The notes beneath the pieces were generated by a model. The model saw only the letters and a list, made by a program, of their open reading frames with translations. It did not search any database and had not been told where the DNA came from. Positions 6,908 to 9,958 of a stretch of 9,958 nt of DNA are shown here, piece by piece. The position numbers and the translations under genes are program-made. The stretch is taken from positions 1 to 9,958 of the forward strand of contig JADDPU010000083.1 in the NCBI GenBank assembly GCA_016781725.1, given 5' to 3'. This stretch comes from Rubrobacter sp. Lineage in GTDB: Bacteria > Actinomycetota > Rubrobacteria > Rubrobacterales > Rubrobacteraceae. Numbering within the stretch: position 1 is the first letter of the stretch; every line of letters begins with the position of its first letter.

Positions 6908-7410
6908 GTCGCGTCTCCCAAAGTCGGCCTGGCTATCTCGGGGGCGTGGCCCCTCTTGTAGACCATGAGGGTACGTTTAAAGGTTATGACCGTCGTGCCG
7001 TCCTGGTTGTAGCCGGTCGTCTTGACCGTCACGATCCCGATGTTGGGCCGCGACTTCGACTCCCTCTTCTCAAGCACCTCGGAGCTCGAGTAGATGGTGT
7101 CCCCCTCGAAGACCGGGGCCGGCAACCGCACCTCGTCCCAGCCCAAATTGGCGAAGACGTTCTGGGAGATGTCCGTCACGCTCTGCCCCGTAACCAGCGC
7201 CAGCGTGAAGGTCGAGTCGACCAGCGGCCTGCCGAACTCGGTCTGGGCGGCGTAGTTGTGGTCGAAGTGGACGGGGGCTGTGTTCTGGGAGAGCAGGGTG
7301 AACCAGATGTTGTCGGTAGTGGTTACCGTGCGCCCGAGCGGGTGCTCGTAGACGTCCCCAACCTCGAAGTCCTCGAAAAGCCTGCCCCTCCAGCCTTCCT
7401 TTACCGCCAT
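6904..7410 (-). CDS. MaoC-type enoyl-CoA hydratase/dehydratase
   Basis: A 168-residue hot-dog-fold protein of the MaoC family, which hydrates or dehydrates acyl-CoA thioesters. The opening GRLFEDFEVGDVYEHPLGRTV (9-29) is characteristic. The active-site block reads QNTAPVHFD (42-50): the catalytic His is His48, but the Asp normally five residues before it is Asn43. From memory this NTxPxH version is shared by mesaconyl-, itaconyl- and beta-methylmalyl-CoA hydratase-type proteins, which fits the operon. ATG 7410 is preceded by GGTGGG about 5 nt away and by a stronger AAGGAG 13 nt away. It is the first gene of a four-gene block and lies 71 bp downstream of the CobW stop on the same strand, so it may have its own promoter or be read through. 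I did not find a clear promoter in that gap. Confidence 0.92.
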   Translation of the reverse strand: MAVKEGWRGRLFEDFEVGDVYEHPLGRTVTTTDNIWFTLLSQNTAPVHFDHNYAAQTEFGRPLVDSTFTLALVTGQSVTDISQNVFANLGWDEVRLPAPVFEGDTIYSSSEVLEKRESKSRPNIGIVTVKTTGYNQDGTTVITFKRTLMVYKRGHAPEIARPTLGDAT

Positions 7411-7481
7411 AAGATCCCACCAACTCCTTTTCCCGGCCGCGAGAAGGGTTCGCCGCCGAATCTACGACAACCCCCGGGCGA

Positions 7482-8495
7482 CTACGAAGATGCTACGCCC
7501 TGCTCTGCCCCGAGCGGCAGCGGCCGCGCCCCGAGCAGCCCGCGGAACGCCTCCAGGGAGTCGAGCAACTCCTCCGGACGGATACCCTTCGTGATAAAGA
7601 CGATGCGCGGGCGGTGGTCCTCGTCGGGCCACCGGTCGAGGTGCTCGGGGGGGTGGATGGTGTGCTGGACGCCGTTCACGACGACCGGCCCCCTCTCGCC
7701 GACGTCGAGGAGCCCCTTGACGCGCAACACGTCCTCCCCCCTCACGTGGAGCAGCATGCTCAGCCAGATCCCGAACGCCGCCCAGTCCACCGGCCCACCG
7801 AACGTCAACGAGACGGAGTGGGTCTCGCCCACGTCGTGGGGCTCCCCGGCCGCCGGCCTCACCACGTGCGCAGGTCCTTCTCCCGGACGGAACAGCTCGT
7901 CGACGTCCGTCTCGCCGAAGGCCGCTTCGATGACGCGGGCCGACGGGTTTATCGCGCCGAGGCGGGAGAGGAGGCCCTCGACGAGGTGCGGTTCTGCCAG
8001 GTCCGTCTTGGTCACGATGACCTTGTCTGCCGCCGCGATCTGCTTGACCGACTCGGGGTTGCGGTCGAGGTGGAGGTCGCCGTTTATAGCATCGACCGTC
8101 GTCAGGACCAGGTCGACCGAGAAGTGGTGCTGCAAGACAGGGTCGGCGAAGACGGTGTGAAGTATAGGAGCGGGGTCGGCGAGGCCTGTCGTCTCGACGA
8201 CGACGCGCTCCAGGCGCGGTATCTCCCCCCGCTGGTCCAGGTCCAGAAGCTCCAACAGGGACTCGACGAGGTCCTCCCTGGTAGTGCAGCAGACGCACCC
8301 GTTCCCCAGCAGGACCGCGCGCTCGTCGACCCGGCGCAGCAGGTGGTGGTCGAGCCCGACCTCACCGAACTCGTTGACGAGCACTGCCGTGTTGGACATG
8401 GAAGGGTCCGAGAGCACCCGGCCGAGCAGCGTCGTCTTGCCGCTGCCGAGAAAGCCGGTCACCACCGTCACCGGCCGCCTGGTCTTCCCCTCCAC
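7482..8495 (-). CDS. CobW/COG0523-family GTP-binding metallochaperone
   Basis: A 337-residue G3E-family GTPase. The Walker A loop is GFLGSGKTT (14-22), followed by NEFGEVGLDH (41-50), the family's metal-binding GCVCC motif (Cys67, Cys69, Cys70), the Walker B-like ETTGLADP (101-108) and the guanine-specificity motif TKTD (162-165). The C-terminal CobW domain (about 225-320) carries a His/Asp-rich stretch (His278, His281, His285, Asp291, Asp293, His294) that could also bind metal. Family members deliver zinc, cobalt or iron to client enzymes using GTP. The GTG start at 8495 is 4 bp after the stop of the small CxxC gene, so the two are cotranscribed and possibly coupled. The nearby metal-dependent deacetylase is the obvious candidate client, an inference from context. 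It is not a cobalamin-biosynthesis gene by any local evidence. Confidence 0.94.
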   Translation of the reverse strand: MEGKTRRPVTVVTGFLGSGKTTLLGRVLSDPSMSNTAVLVNEFGEVGLDHHLLRRVDERAVLLGNGCVCCTTREDLVESLLELLDLDQRGEIPRLERVVVETTGLADPAPILHTVFADPVLQHHFSVDLVLTTVDAINGDLHLDRNPESVKQIAAADKVIVTKTDLAEPHLVEGLLSRLGAINPSARVIEAAFGETDVDELFRPGEGPAHVVRPAAGEPHDVGETHSVSLTFGGPVDWAAFGIWLSMLLHVRGEDVLRVKGLLDVGERGPVVVNGVQHTIHPPEHLDRWPDEDHRPRIVFITKGIRPEELLDSLEAFRGLLGARPLPLGAEQGVASS

Positions 8496-8499
8496 GGAC

Positions 8500-8859
8500 C
8501 TACCCGTCGCCGTCCGCCGCGGCGACCAGCGTCTCCCGCAAGGCCGGGTCCAAGGGGTCGAGACTCCGGCCCGCGAGCTTCGCCGCCGCGGGCCAGAGGG
8601 AGCCGAGGTCCTGGACGAGCTCCGAGCGACCCTTGCGGTCGCGCAAAACGTACTTGCTCCCGCCCCAGTCGTCGAGCCTCAGGCCGTAGTGGCGCAGGAT
8701 CTCGTTCGTCAGGGTGACCCGGTGGGCCCGGTCGCGTCGCCGGTCGCCCTGGAAGGCTACCGGGTCGGAGCCGGGCGCGGCAGCCCGCGCCCGGTCCTCG
8801 AGGTGCCTGTCGGTCCAGTGGACCTGGGCTACGAAATCCTGCCCGCAGAGCACGCACAT
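8500..8859 (-). CDS. Small CxxC protein of unknown function, CobW neighbour
   Basis: A 119-residue soluble protein I do not recognise as a named family. It begins MCVLCG, so Cys2 and Cys5 make a CxxC pair at the extreme N-terminus, with His14 and His19 close behind (VHWTDRHLED); together these could form a metal site. A basic patch (GDRRRDRAHR, 38-47) precedes a helix and an ordered-looking segment with LRLDDWGGSKYVLRD (60-74) and DLGSLWPAAAKLAGR (84-98), and the end is acidic. The ATG at 8859 lies 10 bp after the deacetylase stop and has only a weak AAGAG site, suggesting expression coupled to the upstream gene. Sandwiched between a CE4-type hydrolase and a CobW GTPase, it may be a metal-handling or regulatory partner, which is speculation. 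Codon use and operon position support a real gene. Confidence 0.8.
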   Translation of the reverse strand: MCVLCGQDFVAQVHWTDRHLEDRARAAAPGSDPVAFQGDRRRDRAHRVTLTNEILRHYGLRLDDWGGSKYVLRDRKGRSELVQDLGSLWPAAAKLAGRSLDPLDPALRETLVAAADGDG

Positions 8860-8869
8860 AAGGAGGCTC

Positions 8870-9874
8870 TTAGGAAGGAGCGGTACCCGACTCGTCCGCG
8901 GAGACGGCAGTGCCCTGGCCCCCGCCGCCGGAGGAGCCGTCGGCCGCCGGGGTCTCGATGCCGTACATGTTGACGCCGGGGTCGTGGTTCGGCTGGGACC
9001 TCGGGTAGCGCTGGACGAAGTCGTCGGCGATCTCCTCCATCGTGGCCCAGCGGATGCCGTCGTGGCCGTTTATGTACTCGATCAGGCGCTCGAGCATCAA
9101 GAGCACCTGCGGCCGGCCCGAGACGTCCGGGTGGATAGTCAGGGCGTAGACCGCGTAGTCCATCTCCCGGTAGACCCAGTCGAACTCGTCGCGCCATATC
9201 TCCTCGAGGTGGCGCGGGTTGACGAAGCCGTGGCTGTTGGGCGAGCCCTTGATGAACATCATCGGCGGCAGGTCGTCGAGGTACCAGTTGCCCCCGATCT
9301 TGACGAGGTCTATCTCCTCGCCGCGCACCAGAGGCTGCATCCACTCGCTCGCCGTCTTTGAGTAGTCGATCTTGGTCCACGAGTCGCCCATCCGCGCGTA
9401 GTAGGGGGTGAAGTCGCGGTGCTGGAGGCTGTGGTCGTACTTGTAGCCGTACTCGAGCAGAAGCTCGTTGGTGGTGGCGGAGACCTCCCACCACGGCGCG
9501 ACGTTGCCGACCGGCTTCCTGCCGGCCACCTTCTCGATCAGCTCGATCGACCTCTCCAGGACGTCCCTCTCCTGCTGCGGGGTCATCGCGACCGGGTTCT
9601 CGTGCGAGTAGCCGTGGCTCCCGACCTCGTGCCCCGCGTCCACCACCATCTTGGTCTGATCCGGGAACGTCTCTATCGAGTGCCCCGGGATAAACCACGT
9701 GGTCCGCAGATCATACTTCTCGAAGAGCTTGAGCAACCGCGGCGTCCCGACCTCACCGGAGAACATGCCCCGCGAGATGTCGTCAGGGGAGTCCTCACCA
9801 CCGTAAGACCCGAGCCAGCCGGCGACCGCGTCGATGTCTATGCCTATCGAACAAAAGATCTCTTTGTCGGCCAT
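8870..9874 (-). CDS. CE4 polysaccharide deacetylase family protein, HpPgdA-like
   Basis: A 334-residue metal-dependent hydrolase of the CE4/NodB fold. The N-terminal block from SIGIDIDAVAGWLGSYGGEDSP through ISRGMFSGEVG and the TWFIPGHSIETFP segment is close to Helicobacter pylori PgdA as I remember it. Asp15 with His87 and His91 (SHGYSH) form the expected Asp-His-His metal triad; PWWE, SLQHRDFTPYY, NWYLDDLPPMMFI and LTIHPDVSGRPQ follow in family order. No signal peptide is present, so it is probably cytoplasmic; this subgroup also contains cyclic imidase and allantoinase-like enzymes, and peptidoglycan may not be its substrate. The last 35 or so residues are a Gly/Ser-rich tail, apparently disordered. 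ATG 9874 has AGGAGG 6 nt upstream and lies downstream of the promoter; a frame opening at 9916 starts at the transcription start and is rejected. It is first gene of a three-gene operon. Confidence 0.92.
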   Translation of the reverse strand: MADKEIFCSIGIDIDAVAGWLGSYGGEDSPDDISRGMFSGEVGTPRLLKLFEKYDLRTTWFIPGHSIETFPDQTKMVVDAGHEVGSHGYSHENPVAMTPQQERDVLERSIELIEKVAGRKPVGNVAPWWEVSATTNELLLEYGYKYDHSLQHRDFTPYYARMGDSWTKIDYSKTASEWMQPLVRGEEIDLVKIGGNWYLDDLPPMMFIKGSPNSHGFVNPRHLEEIWRDEFDWVYREMDYAVYALTIHPDVSGRPQVLLMLERLIEYINGHDGIRWATMEEIADDFVQRYPRSQPNHDPGVNMYGIETPAADGSSGGGGQGTAVSADESGTAPS

Positions 9875-9902
9875 GGAGCCCTCCTTCCCCTTTCTTTTCC
9901 CC

Positions 9903-9918
9903 TTTTGTCTGACCAAAA
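9903..9918. promoter_or_regulatory. Inverted repeat at the deacetylase operon transcription start
   Basis: TTTTG (9903-9907) and CAAAA (9914-9918) are perfect inverted arms around a 6-bp spacer. The repeat begins 2 bp downstream of the predicted -10 box on the minus strand, so it would cover the transcription start. That placement is typical of a repressor operator. I do not recognise the regulator, and the sequence does not look like a Zur box. Confidence 0.4.
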
Positions 9919-9920
9919 CG

Positions 9921-9950
9921 ATTGTACAGGAACCCCGCGCCCACGCTCAA
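9921..9950 (-). promoter_or_regulatory. Sigma-70-type promoter of the deacetylase-CxxC-CobW operon
   Basis: On the minus strand a TTGAGC -35 box (9950-9945) and a TACAAT -10 box (9926-9921) are separated by 18 bp. They match the consensus at four and five of six positions. Transcription would start at about 9914, giving a purine-rich leader of about 40 nt that ends in a strong AGGAGG before the ATG at 9874. Confidence 0.6.
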
Positions 9951-9958
9951 CCCAGGGC

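Noticed and set aside
8007..8016. TKTD instead of NKxD in the CobW GTPase as a defect
   Set aside because: TKxD is a familiar variant in COG0523 proteins such as E. coli YjiA, so it does not indicate loss of GTP specificity.
6862..8160. Long plus-strand frame (432 codons) antisense to MaoC and CobW
   Set aside because: Low-complexity shadow of two well-supported minus-strand genes.
9875..9916. 14-residue Lys/Arg-rich N-terminal extension of the deacetylase
   Set aside because: It would begin at the predicted transcription start and is translated from the purine-rich leader that contains the ribosome-binding site for ATG 9874.

Overview
The window is a compact, very GC-rich stretch of bacterial chromosome. 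Several genes start with GTG, genes are separated by a few bases or overlap by 4 bp, and spurious antisense reading frames are common. The protein styles (short Gram-positive RlpA-like protein, DUF3616-like propeller, CobW GTPase next to an HpPgdA-like deacetylase, acyl-CoA enzymes) fit a high-GC actinomycete, possibly of the Rubrobacter lineage. That taxonomic placement is an inference from style, not a database result. I see no rRNA, tRNA, CRISPR array, insertion sequence or phage gene.

Layout. 1-193 is an edge region with no convincing gene. 194-1303 (-) is a DUF3616-like beta-propeller protein. It is divergent from 1482-1946 (+), a secreted RlpA-like double-psi beta-barrel protein, and the shared intergenic region carries two overlapping inverted repeats. 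1969-2781 (-) is an alpha/beta hydrolase, convergent with the RlpA gene across a 22-bp gap with a hairpin. 2782-3184 has no supportable gene. From 3185 to the right edge everything lies on the minus strand in two blocks.

Block A, in transcription order (7410 to 3185), is MaoC-type hydratase, MmgE/PrpD protein, acyl-CoA dehydrogenase and class III CoA-transferase. The junctions are 4 bp overlap, 4 bp overlap and 1 bp gap, so this is a translationally coupled catabolic operon. Its logic is activation of a carboxylic acid as its CoA thioester followed by dehydrogenation and hydration. From memory, the family set resembles the Pseudomonas aeruginosa itaconate cluster (ich, acyl-CoA dehydrogenase, MmgE/PrpD, ict, ccl), but no citramalyl-CoA lyase-type gene is present here, so the substrate is open.

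Block B (9874 to 7482) is an HpPgdA-like CE4 metal-dependent deacetylase or cyclic amidase, a small CxxC protein of unknown function, and a CobW/COG0523 GTPase. A good sigma-70-type promoter and a TTTTG-n6-CAAAA inverted repeat at the expected transcription start precede it. A plausible reading is a metalloenzyme made together with its own metal-delivery GTPase and an unrecognised small partner. Only 71 bp separate block B from block A, so read-through is possible. I regard block B and the lyase-less block A as the most interesting parts of the window.
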